From Ganoderma boninense (taxonomy: Eukaryota; Basidiomycota; Agaricomycetes; Polyporales; Polyporaceae): a stretch of DNA of 64,000 nt. The notes beneath the pieces were generated by a model. It saw only the letters and a list, made by a program, of their open reading frames with translations. It was not told the origin of the DNA and made no database searches. Below, one piece after another: positions 1-10,064 of this stretch (positions are counted from its first letter, which is position 1; every line of letters begins with the position of its first letter). The stretch lies in assembly GCA_002900995.3 (NCBI GenBank), contig CM035310.1:3558096-3622095 (forward strand), given 5' to 3'. The translations under genes and the position numbers were made by a program.

Positions 1-519
1 CACGCGTCGTTTCTCTCCTCGGCCCACTCGCTCTTGAGCGGACCCCTCACTGGAGGAGAAAAATGGGGATTTCCCAAATGGTGGAATTGGAGTGCGGTGC
101 ATTCCGCCGAAGGCACCGATATGCCGGGATGGTGGGACAACCCCACGCCCGATGTGGTATGTGACGGAAATGAACCTCGCAATTGGATATTGACAAGAAG
201 CCCAGGGACCGCCTATGCCCCTTTTTGAATCCGACCGAGTCGACATTGAAGGCACGGCGGGGAAGGCATACAAAGCATTGACCACGCTGTTATTCCAAAA
301 GGGGTGCGAGTTGCAGGAAATCGAAGCCAGGATTACAGAGCTTAGTTTGGGGCTGTCTGATTAGCAAAGGATCCTGTACCCTAACAACGCGAACGGAGAG
401 AACTGGACGTCCCTCTGGTGCCAAAGACGAGAATGAGACCGCTGATGAGGTTACGTCACGTCTGGTATATCAATTGAGCCATACCAATGGCCGCCGATGC
501 AGGGTGAGATGTACAAGAA
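1..519. other. Left flank of the satellite, no gene recognised
   Basis: No reading frame here resembles a known protein. A short plus-strand frame (34-228) has no family features. The stretch is simply the unique DNA before the first decayed satellite monomers. Confidence 0.5.
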
Positions 520-839
520 TAAGAGGGAGCGCCGGGTGGGCGTCACCTCCTTGGGGGCCTGCCTGCGGAGGGTGAACCACCAATGAACGTCTGTGCGCCG
601 GGTGTAGTCCACACCGTAGTGGGGGCCTCGAAGACAGGCATGAGTGAAGGCACTCCGCGGCCGACATAAATTGAGAGCTGTGGACGTTGCGCAAGTACGT
701 CGACCAGCAGGGCGTCAATGGTCAGACATAAGCGGATTTGCTCCCCGGCGCGATGGCCCCTCGACGGGAACCCGGTCGCCCCAGCTCGTGCCAAACCTGC
801 ATACGCCACGTTCTCTGCCTGCTATGATACAGGTCCGTA
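520..839. repeat. Decayed satellite monomers, left edge
   Basis: Scattered matches to the satellite monomer downstream can be seen: a GCGGCCGAC-like start near 658, a GGGCGTCA core near 540 and 710, and an inverted GC-rich core. They are broken and rearranged. I read this as one or two strongly diverged monomers at the array edge. The identity is by eye and the left boundary is approximate. Confidence 0.55.
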
Positions 840-3800
840 TGCTTGCGACCTGCAGCCGAGGCAAAAGGCGACCTGTGGTAGCAGTCGAGATGGGAGCACC
901 GGCCGGGCGTCAGCTGTGCGTGGCTTTGCCTCCCGGCCGGGATTGCCCCCCGGAAGAAAATCTGTGTGCCGCCCGTCGTCCCAGAAATATTCAACACACA
1001 TTAGTAGACTGTACGTATATAATGTGCGACAAGAGCGCACCTCGGCCGACGCAAACGGCGACCTGTGGAAGCAGTCGAGATGGGAGCACCGGCCGGGCGT
1101 CAGCTGTAGGTGGCTTTGTCTCCCGGCCGGGATTGCTCCCCGAAGCAAAATCTGTCCGCAGTGCGGTGGTCGTAAATACACCTCCTATTGGTTAGTACAC
1201 TTACAACGTACCGTTCAATATCAATGCGCCCCGCGGCCGACGCAAACGGCGACCTGTGGAAGCAGTCGAGGTGGGAGCACCGGCCGGGCGTCAGCTGTAG
1301 GTGGCTTTGCCTCCCGGCCGGGATTGCCCCCCGGAAGAAAATCTGTGTGCCGCCCGTCGTCCCAGAAATATTGAAAACACATTAGTAGGCTGTACGTATA
1401 CAATGTGCGACAAGAGCGCACCGCGGCCGACGCAAACGGCGACCTGTGGAAGCAGTCGATGGGAGCACCGGCCGGCGTCAGCTGTGCGTGGCTTTGCCTC
1501 CCGGCCGGGATTGCCCCCCGGAAGAAAATCTGTGTGCCGCGCGTCGTCCCAGAAATATTGAAAACACATTAGCAGGCTGTACGTATACAATGTGCGACAA
1601 GAGCGCACCGCGGCCGACGCAAACGGCGACCTGTGGAAGCAGTCGAGGTGGGAGCACCGGCCGGGCGTCAGCTGTAGGTGGCTTTGTCTCCCGGCCGGGA
1701 TTGCTCCCCGAAGCAAAATCTGTCCGCAGTGCGGTGGTCGTAAATACACCTCCTATTGGTTAGTACACTTACAACGTACCGTTCAATATCAATGCGCCCC
1801 GCGGCCGACGCAAACGGCGACCTGTGGAAGCAGTCGAGGTGGGAGCACCGGCCGGGCGTCAGCTGTAGGTGGCTTTGCCTCCCGGCCGGGATTGCCCCCC
1901 GGAAGAAAATCTGTGTGCCGCCCGTCGTCCAGAGAATATTGAAAAACACATTAGTAGGCTGTACGTATACAATGTGCGACAAGAGCGCACCGCGGCCGAC
2001 GCAAACGGCGACCTGTGGAAGCAGTCGAGGTGGGAGCACCGGCCGGGCGTCAGCTGTGCGTGGCTTTGCCTCCCGGCCGGGATTGCCCCCCGGAAGAAAA
2101 TCTGTGTGCCGCGCGTCGTCCCAGAAATATTGAAAACACATTAGCAGGCTGTACGTATACAATGTGCGACAAGAGCGCACCGCGGCCGACGCAAACGGCG
2201 ACCTGTGGAAGCAGTCGAGGTGGGAGCACCGGCCGGGCGTCAGCTGTAGGTGGCTTTGTCTCCCGGCCGGGATTGCTCCCGAAGCAAATCTGTCCGCAGT
2301 GCGGTGGTCGTAAATACACCTCCTATTGGTTAGTACACTTACAACGTACCGTTCAATATCAATGCGCCCCGCGGCCGACGCAAACGGCGACCTGTGGAAG
2401 CAGTCGAGGTGGGAGCACCGGCCGGGCGTCAGCTGTAGGTGGCTTTGCCTCCCGGCCGGGATTGCCCCCCGGAAGAAAATCTGTGTGCCGCCCGTCGTCC
2501 CAGAAATATTGAAAACACATTAGTAGGCTGTACGTATACAATGTGCGACAAGAGCGCACCGCGGCCGACGCAAACGGCGACCTGTGGAAGCAGTCGAGGT
2601 GGGAGCACCGGCCGGGCGTCAGCTGTGCGTGGCTTTGCCTCCCGGCCGGGATTGCCCCCCGGAAGAAAATCTGTGTGCCGCGCGTCGTCCCAGAAATATT
2701 GAAAACACATTAGCAGGCTGTACGTATACAATGTGCGACAAGAGCGCACCGCGGCCGACGCAAACGGCGACCTGTGGAAGCAGTCGAGGTGGGAGCACAC
2801 CGGCCGGGCGTCAGCTGTAGGTGGCTTTGTCTCCGGCCGGGATTGCTCCCCGAAGCAAAATCTGTCCGCAGTGCGGTGGTCGTAAATACACCTCCTATTG
2901 GTTAGTACACTTACAACGTACCGTTCAATATCAATGCGCCCCGCGGCCGACGCAAACGGCGACCTGTGGAAGCAGTCGAGGTGGGAGCACCGGCCGGGCG
3001 TCAGCTGTAGGTGGCTTTGCCTCCCGGCCGGGATTGCCCCCGGAAGAAAATCTGTGTGCCGCCCGTCGTCCCAGAAATATTGAAAACACATTAGTAGGCT
3101 GTACGTATACAATGTGCGACAAGAGCGCACCGCGGCCGACGCAAACGGCGACCTGTGGAAGCAGTCGAGGTGGGAGCACCGGCCGGGCGTCAGCTGTAGG
3201 TGGCTTTGCCTCCCGGCCGGGAATTGCCCCCCCGGAAGAAAATCTGTGTGCCGCGCGTCGTCCCAGAATATATTGAAAACACATTAGCAGGCTGTACGTA
3301 TACAATGTGCGACAAGAGCGCACCGCGGCCGACGCAAACGGCGACCTGTGGAAGCAGTCGAGATGGGAGCACCGGCCGGGCGTCAGCTGTAGGTGGCTTT
3401 GTCTCCCGGCCGGGATTGCTCCCCGAAGCAAAATCTGTCCGCAGTGCGGTGGTCGTAAATACACCTCCTATTGGTTAGTACACTTACAACGTACCGTTCA
3501 ATATCAATGCGCCCCGCGGCCGACGCAAACGGCGACCTGTGGAAGCAGTCGAGGTGGGAGCACCGGCCGGGCGTCAGCTGTAGGTGGCTTTGCCTCCCGG
3601 CCGGGATTGCCCCGGAAGAAAATCTGTGTGCCGGCCCGTCGTCCCAGAAATATTGAAAACACATTAGTAGGCTGTACGTATACAATGTGCGACAAGAGCG
3701 CACCGCGGCCGACGCAAACGGCGACCTGTGGAAGCAGTCGAGGTGGGAGCACCGGCCGGGCGTCAGCTGTGCGTGGCTTTGCCTCCCGGCCGGGATTGCA

Positions 3801-5740
3801 CCCCGGAAGAAAATCTGTGTGCCGCGCGTCGTCCCAGAAATATTGAAAACACATTAGCAGGCTGTACGTATACAATGTGCGACAAGAGCGCACCGCGGCC
3901 GACGCAAACGGCGACCTGTGGAAGCAGTCGAGGTGGGAGCACCGGCCGGGCGTCAGCTGTAGGTGGCTTTGTCTCCCGGCCGGGATTGCTCCCCGAAGCA
4001 AAATCTGTCCGCAGTGCGGTGGTCGTAAATACACCTCCTATTGGTTAGTACACTTACAACGTACCGTTCAATATCAATGCGCCCCGCGGCCGACGCAAAC
4101 GGCGACCTGTGGAAGCAGTCGAGGTGGGAGCACCGGCCGGGCGTCAGCTGTAGGTGGCTTTGCCTCCCGGCCGGGATTGCCCCCCGGAAGAAATCTGTGT
4201 GCCGCCCGTCGTCCCAGAAATATTGAAAACACATTAGTAGGCTGTACGTATACAATGTGCGACAAGAGCGCACCGCGGCCGACGCAAACGGCGACCTGTG
4301 GAAGCAGTCGAGGTGGGAGCACCGGCCGGGCGTCAGCTGTGCGTGGCTTTGCCTCCCGGCCGGGATTGCCCCCCGGAAGAAAATCTGTGTGCCGCGCGTC
4401 GTCCCAGAAATATTGAAAACACATTAGCAGGCTGTACGTATACAATGTGCGACAAGAGCGCACCGCGGCCGACGCAAACGGCGACCTGTGAAGCAGTCGA
4501 GGTGGGAGCACCGGCCGGGCGTCAGCTGTAGGTGGCTTTGTCTCCCGGCCGGGATTGCTCCCCGAAGCAAAATCTGTCCGCAGTGCGGTGGTCGTAAATA
4601 CACCTCCTATTGGTTAGTACACTTACAACGTACCGTTCAATATCAATGCGCCCCGCGGCCGACGCAAACGGCGACCTGTGGAAGCAGTCGAGGTGGGAGC
4701 ACCGGCCGGGCGTCAGCTGTAGGTGGCTTTGCTTCCCGGCCGGGATTGCCCCCCGGAGAAAATCTGTGTGCCGCCCGTCGTCCCAGAAATATTGAAAACA
4801 CATTAGTAGGCTGTACGTATAGACAATGTGCGACAAGAGCGCACCGCTGGCGACGCAAACGGCGACCTGTGGAAGCAGTCGAGGTGGGAGCACCGGCCGG
4901 GCGTCAGCTGTAGGTGGCTTTGCCTCCCGGCCGGGATTGCCCCCCGGAAGAAAATCTGTGTGCCGCGCGTCGTCCAGAAATATTGAAATATTGAAACACA
5001 TTAGCAGGCTGTACGTATACAATGTGCGACAAGCGCCCCGCGGCCGACGTCAAACGGCGACCTGTGGAAGCAGTCGAGATGGGAGCAATACACCGGCCGG
5101 GCGTCAGCTGTAGGTGGCTTTGTCTCCCGGCCGGGATTGCTCCCCGAAGCAAAATCTGTCCGCAGTGCGGTGGTCGTAAATACACCTCCTATTGGTTAGT
5201 ACACTTACAACGTACCGTTCAATATCAATGCGCCCCGCGGCCGACGCAAACGGCGACCTGTGGAAGCAGTCGAGGTGGGAGCACCGGCCGGGCGTCAGCT
5301 GTAGGTGGCTTTGCCTCCCGGCCGGGATTGCCCCCCGAAGCAAACTCTGTGTCTGCGCGTCGTCGTAAACACACCGGTATACTGTTAGCAGACTCACAGC
5401 GTATTGTTCAATGTGGATTCGCGCCGCGGCCGACGCAAAAGAGGACCTGTGGGAGTCGTGCAAGGGGCACACCCAGCCGGGCGTCAGCTGTACGTGCCCT
5501 TGCTTCCCGGCCGGACCCCCCCAACCTAAGTCTGTCCGCTGCGCGCGTCGTCCCAAACATACCTATGATGGGTTAGGTTCGTAACAGTATATGGTACCAT
5601 GGAAGCGCGCACCGCAGCCAACAAAAAGTGCAAGCTGTGGACAACATTCCATGGGGAGACCCGGACGAGTGTCAGCTGTAGGTGGCCCTGCCTCCAGGCC
5701 GGGATTGCCCCCCGAACCAAAATCCGCCCGTCCGATTGAC
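840..5740. repeat. Tandem satellite array: ~190-bp monomers in a ~570-bp higher-order repeat
   Basis: About 26 tandem copies of a ~190-bp monomer that begins near GCGGCCGACGCAAACGGCGA. Three monomer variants alternate in fixed order. Type A ends in a CCTCCTATTGGTTAGTACAC tail. Type B has GCCGCCCGTCG followed by ATTAGTAGG. Type C has GCCGCGCGTCG followed by ATTAGCAGG. The type A tail recurs at 1181, 1749, 2319, 2891, 3464, 4034, 4603 and 5185, a spacing of 568-582 bp, so the homogenised unit is the A-B-C trimer. Copies differ mostly by single-base changes and 1-3-base indels. After 5240 monomers diverge rapidly. Overlapping ORFs run through the array in all frames because of its base composition; I do not consider them genes. 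Centromeric, subtelomeric or heterochromatic identity cannot be decided from sequence alone, and no telomere repeat is visible. Confidence 0.97.
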
Positions 5741-5910
5741 CCCGTACGTTCGTGATGCCCGCCGCTCTAAATATGTTGCAGATTATGCTCCTTGATAGGG
5801 GTGCGAGTCCTCGCTAAGCAGCAGCCTTTAGGTGCAAAGGCTGGCTGAGCAGCGAGCATCAGTGGCTCTGCCTCGCAGCTGGCCCCGCTCCCCACAGACG
5901 ACGGTGCTTA
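5741..5910. repeat. Highly decayed satellite monomer, right edge
   Basis: Around 5840-5895 the sequence still follows the monomer core: a CATCAG-TGGCTCTGCCTC segment followed by a GC-rich block and GCTCCCC. The conserved order is CGTCAGCTGT, GGTGGCTTTGCCTC, GGCCGGG, TTGCTCCCC. I read it as the last recognisable monomer. The call rests on order and partial identity only. Confidence 0.45.
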
Positions 5911-7165
5911 CCTGACGGCTAGACAAGACTTATGCGCTTGCACTGTGTATACGACCATATTTACTCGCGCTATCGACGTACCTAGTGAGCAATGACGCAA
6001 GGGGTTACCATTGCGGACATTGACGCTGTATCACCCACGACAAAAACATGCGGGGGAAGTGTGATAGCCGGGTCTGTGGGGCCACTCCGGCCGAGTGGTA
6101 AGGGCGCTATGGGCCGTGATCCGGCTGGACGGCATGCACAGCCATAGCCCCGATAGGGCCCGCTGATAACTGCATTACGTTATGATTTCCCGGCCCGCCC
6201 CGGCTATCAAGCAAGTCCAGGCTATTGTAGGGCCGGGCTGTGTTACAAGTCCGGGTATACTAATGGCATAGGCTCGCACAAAGTCCCTGCAGGGACCAAG
6301 TAGCTTGACAAAGGTGTAAGAGATCGCTAAAAGCGTCAGGAGAACTGCAATAGACGGTCCAGGGATCAATTAAATTCAATACAGCGGCATAGACAATAGG
6401 CTCGACCCGGATCGGCGCACGGCTCATGGTAGCTCCAATGCAGAGTCAATGTCGGCATACTTGACACATCCTTGGAAGGATATGTTGCTGAGTTCAGTTC
6501 CCTCCCTCCAAGCCTATCCCTTTCGTGGACATCTTGTAGATATTGATCGGAAAGTGGGGCGGATGCGGAGTAGACAGGTTCATTGGTCACGAGAAAAAGA
6601 GGCGCACCGGGAGAATTACGTGTTGTCCTGTGCGCAAGTTGTACGGAATTGGAGTCCAGGACGCCATGTCGTCGAACTTGTGGTGATCCGTGACTCACCT
6701 TTGGGCTCTGATGTGGTCCATAGCGTAAAAGTGCGACCAATATTTTGAACAACAGGTTGCCTTCGCTTAGCATACCAACGCACTGCAGACGATGGAGTGC
6801 CGGGCAACGAATTCGAGAACGAAACTTGGAGAACTCACTTTCGATGTCATTCCCCCGCACAACAAGTGTCCTAATGCATCCCACAGAGGCATCATGTATC
6901 CAAAGTGTATGTCAATTGAACTGGTTTAGCCAGTCGCCTTCCAAAAATTGCCTGGCACGCATAATGTCCTATCCGTCACATCGGCGCCACAGTTGTCAGA
7001 GGGAGGACTTGAGCAAGACAGACCAGCCTGAGATCAGAATGAGGAAGACGGGTGTTTGGGAAGATAGCTGAAGGAGGGGTGTATCCTGCCTGTTCCAGCA
7101 CTGGAGCGGGTTGGAGGGGATGGTGGTGGTCGCTTCACAAGGTCATCGAAGCTGGCGCTTAAGCT
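5911..7165. other. No recognisable gene
   Basis: About 1.25 kb with only short frames (up to 172 codons on the minus strand at 6366-6884) that show no domain, no signal peptide and no splice pattern I can support. One short minus-strand frame near 6175-6369 is hydrophobic at its start, but not enough to call a gene or relic. Confidence 0.4.
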
Positions 7166-7570
7166 TCTCGCCTTCTTGTCATGTTACCACCACCGTCGTC
7201 ATCGTAACCATTCCAGTCTCGCGCATGTCCTAGCTCATGCAATTACACTAGAATGCCATGAGACACTCAAGATAAAAGTTGCGAACCTGAACAGAGGGAC
7301 ATGCAGCCGCATTTCTCCTCGGAACTTTTCAATGGCCCCTGGACATTGTCCCGAAATTCATTGCGGCTCTTTTCACCTCCCATTTACTCTCGAGTGGAAG
7401 TGCGACCTTTTTATGTCAAGGAATGTGATGTGTATGCTGAACGTCTTTCAGGAACTGTCGAATCTTTCTTCGCGATCCTCGGAAGCGGCAGTTGTTGCGC
7501 TGACCACGCACGACGTTATGTGCCACGTATGCCAAGACAAAATTGTGTCTATCTTATGGTGTTTGTTTAG
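7166..7570 (+). pseudogene. Relic of the promoter and 5' end of an F-box gene
   Basis: The frame starting with the ATG at 7435 encodes MLNVFQELSNLSSRSSEAAV and continues with VALTTHDVMCHVCQ. This is a diverged copy of the first ~35 residues of the F-box protein encoded on the minus strand from 41457. The similarity extends upstream: the stretch around 7178-7260 (ATGTTACCACCACCGTCGTC and following) matches the reverse complement of the promoter near 41640-41740. Beyond ~7560 the F-box similarity stops, so the copy is 3'-truncated. It is on the opposite strand from the source. It is followed directly by a BTB gene tail in the order expected for an inverted, internally deleted module copy. Confidence 0.75.
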
Positions 7571-7689
7571 TAGTTCAAATTTTGCCTTACGCCTCACGGT
7601 GCAGGACTCACTTCAGCGAAAAATTCGTTCACAAACGACTGCTGCTCCCGGGCACCCAACAAGAAAATGCACTCACGTAATAAAGTAAA

Positions 7690-8010
7690 TTGCTGCCTCA
7701 AATTCGCATCCTCCTCGTCCTCATCCTCGTCCTCATCGGTATCCGAAAACCATCTCTCCAATCAATCCGCAAAGCTTCAGCAACCGTCTGCATACATCTC
7801 GCTGAATCCCGTCCCTCCGACTCATCAGCGTTCCTCGACAGCCCGCGCGCACACCCAAGGCAGTCACTCTCTGCTCGAGGGCCCGATTTTCACTGTCTAG
7901 CACGTCTCCGCTCTTCCCAAACTCCTCGCGCAGCATCGCGTCCTCCACCTTGTGTAGCCCCGCGCGGCACTCCCTGCTGCTCTTACACAGTCTCTGTATA
8001 GGATCCCTCT
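7690..8010 (-). pseudogene. Relic of the 3' end of a BTB-domain gene
   Basis: Reading the minus strand, residues EDAMLREEFG, GDVLDSE, NRALEQR, MSRRD and LPKLCG-like blocks match, in order, the C-terminal region of the intact BTB protein at 35294-36589. The similarity continues into the Glu/Asp-coding tail (the TCCTCGTCCTCATCC run near 7705-7740). There is no BTB domain, start or intron, and one conserved Trp/Leu motif is altered, so this is a non-functional fragment. Nucleotide similarity is still high, suggesting a fairly recent duplication. Confidence 0.85.
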
Positions 8011-8189
8011 ACGCGACCCGAAAGGCATCCTATGCGATCTTCCGCTGGACCTCTGAAACGTGACTCATTACAACTCGTTTCAGTATCGGTGACAAGCTTG
8101 CACCAATCCAGCGTGCTCTAAACTGACGGCGACAATCCTGTATGTATCAATGGAATGTCCCCGACCCCACACACCCTAGACCCCGCTTC

Positions 8190-10064
8190 TCACACCGCCT
8201 GGAACTCAAGGTCGCTCGCAGGCACCTTGCGGTCGCGAGTCTGAGTCTGGCTCGAGTAGTCCGCTTCCGAGTCGAGGCCGACGCCGTGCAAAGTGTCGCC
8301 ATGATGGGCGTGTTTGAGGTCGACGCCGCCGAGCGGGTCCATCTGAACGTCCTGCTCGACTGCGACCCCGATCTCTTTCGGGATGCGGCGCATGCGCTCG
8401 GCGAGGCGCTCTCCGACCTGCGCATGCCATGAATGGAGATAGGTGAGAAGGGTCAATTTTCGGGACCATTGGGGACATGGGAGGCGAACGAAATGTATGG
8501 CGCACCATGGATGCGCCAGAGTAGAGCTCCTCGCGCAAGGTGGTGCGAGAGTTGAGGGTCTATCGGGCGTGGTCAGACGGCAGGGATGGGTGGACGGTGC
8601 CATGAGATGTACCGAGAGAAGAGTGCCGCTACGGCAGTCGAGGAGGGGGCGTTAGCAGCGTCCGTACGACGATGGTCGGGGCGCAGGACGTACGTGTATA
8701 TTCGGCCGAGAGGCTTTCCCACTTTCGTCAGCCACGATACATTAGGGCGACAAACGAAAGACGTACCATGGAGAATATGATGTGGAAGTTGGTGTCCGGG
8801 ACGATGCTCTGCCGCGAGAGGTTAGAAACGCGGTGTTAAGGCGTGAGATTCGGGATGGTACTCGCCATGGTTAGCAGATACAACACCTAAAAGCATCAAT
8901 GATCGTCAGCATATAATGCATTGTAAACGGGGAGAGCTGAGGCACATACACAAAATAGCGCGGAGAGGGCAGTCGTCTCGACAGACGAACGCGTCAGGCG
9001 GCCGATCACCGTGTCCGTATCTGTGGGTATCTTCTCAATCAGCTACGCGCCGGCGCTGACCGAACAGGGGACCCATTACGCACTCCGAAAGCCCGTCTTG
9101 CTCTTCATCAGGTGCATGTAGAGGATGATGCTTCAGGGTCCGAACGTCAGCACCGGGAGAAAGACAGTGGTCGGAAGAGGTCACGGCGACGTACGCAAGG
9201 ATGGCATCGCATGTCATCCCGAGCGCGAGCCACGCGTCCGTGGTTGGGATGAGTGAACCTATGGGCAGTCGGCTACCGCCATAGTACGGAGAGTGAGAGA
9301 AAGATATGGGCATCTGTTCGAAGCGCAAGGGAAGGCGGCGCGACCTACTGCTCCTTTCTCAAGCCTTTGACCGCGGTGGTGACCCCGAGACTCGCCGACA
9401 CGATCGACAGGACGGAAAGGAAGACGAAGAGCGGCCATCCGTGTGTGAACTGCTTGATGCGCCATGCGAAGAGATGCTGGATCGGCGCCGCGGTCCTTCG
9501 TATAAAAAGAACAGTCAGATGATATCCACGAGCATGCTACCATGTTCGGTGTAGCTTACAGCGCTAGAAAGACACCGTGCCCATGAGACCATGTCGAGTC
9601 GACGGCGAGATGATATACGACACGCACCGATGAATAGCGGGATGGAAGCGACCGGCCAGGTCGTCAGCGAGACGAACGCCGTGTCCGCGAAGTGTCTGAC
9701 CGAGATGTCCCACAGCAGCCACAGCGCCGCAATGGAGTGCGCGCTGTCTACGAGGAAGCACCAGTTCACCATCGCCCTTCAAGTTCACATGGGCATCCAT
9801 CAGCCTCTTCGAACTGGATCCCAGCCCCGCACCGTCGAAAAGCGAAAAGACGCACCTTATGCTCCACGGGTCGCGGTTGAACCCAAGGATGTACTGGACG
9901 TAGTGCAGGAACACGACGCCGTACACGAAGCAGTTGAGGAGGACGCCCACGAGGACGGGGCCGAGGAGGTACTGGAGCGGGACCGAGCTGCTGCTTGTAT
10001 CTGCATCTGCATCACTGCCAGTGCTGTTCGACGCCGCTGCGAGGGCCGACCATTGATCTAGCAT
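8190..10064 (-). CDS. DUF6534-type multi-pass membrane protein (mushroom family)
   Basis: A multi-exon gene on the minus strand starting at the ATG at 10064-10062. Exon 1 encodes an Asn/Ser/Asp-rich N-terminus and then a membrane segment (LLGPVLVGVLLNCFVYGVVF) typical of the DUF6534 family. Later exons, in order, give WCFLVDSAHSIAALWLLWDI, IQHLFAWRIKQFTHGWPLFV, a hydrophobic segment near 9150-9230, a basic MHLMKSKTGFR motif near 9075, DTVIGRLTRSSVETTALSAL near 8955-9015, IVPDTNFHIIFSM near 8770-8815, a PLGRIYT-like piece near 8705 and LNSRTTLREELYS near 8530-8565. These motifs occur in family order. The C-terminus is hydrophilic and ends at the stop at 8190. Small introns have GT-AG ends (for example after the exon 1 motif DPWSIR). 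Function is unknown; family members are predicted seven-helix membrane proteins. Exact small exons between 8530 and 8780 are uncertain. Confidence 0.78.

Noticed and set aside
644..5556. Dozens of overlapping 60-233-codon frames on both strands inside the satellite
   Set aside because: They repeat with the ~190/570-bp units, occur in all six frames and differ by frame-changing indels between copies. They are composition effects, not genes.
840..5740. CRISPR-like array
   Set aside because: Units are ~190 bp with no short repeat/unique spacer alternation, and the genome is eukaryotic.
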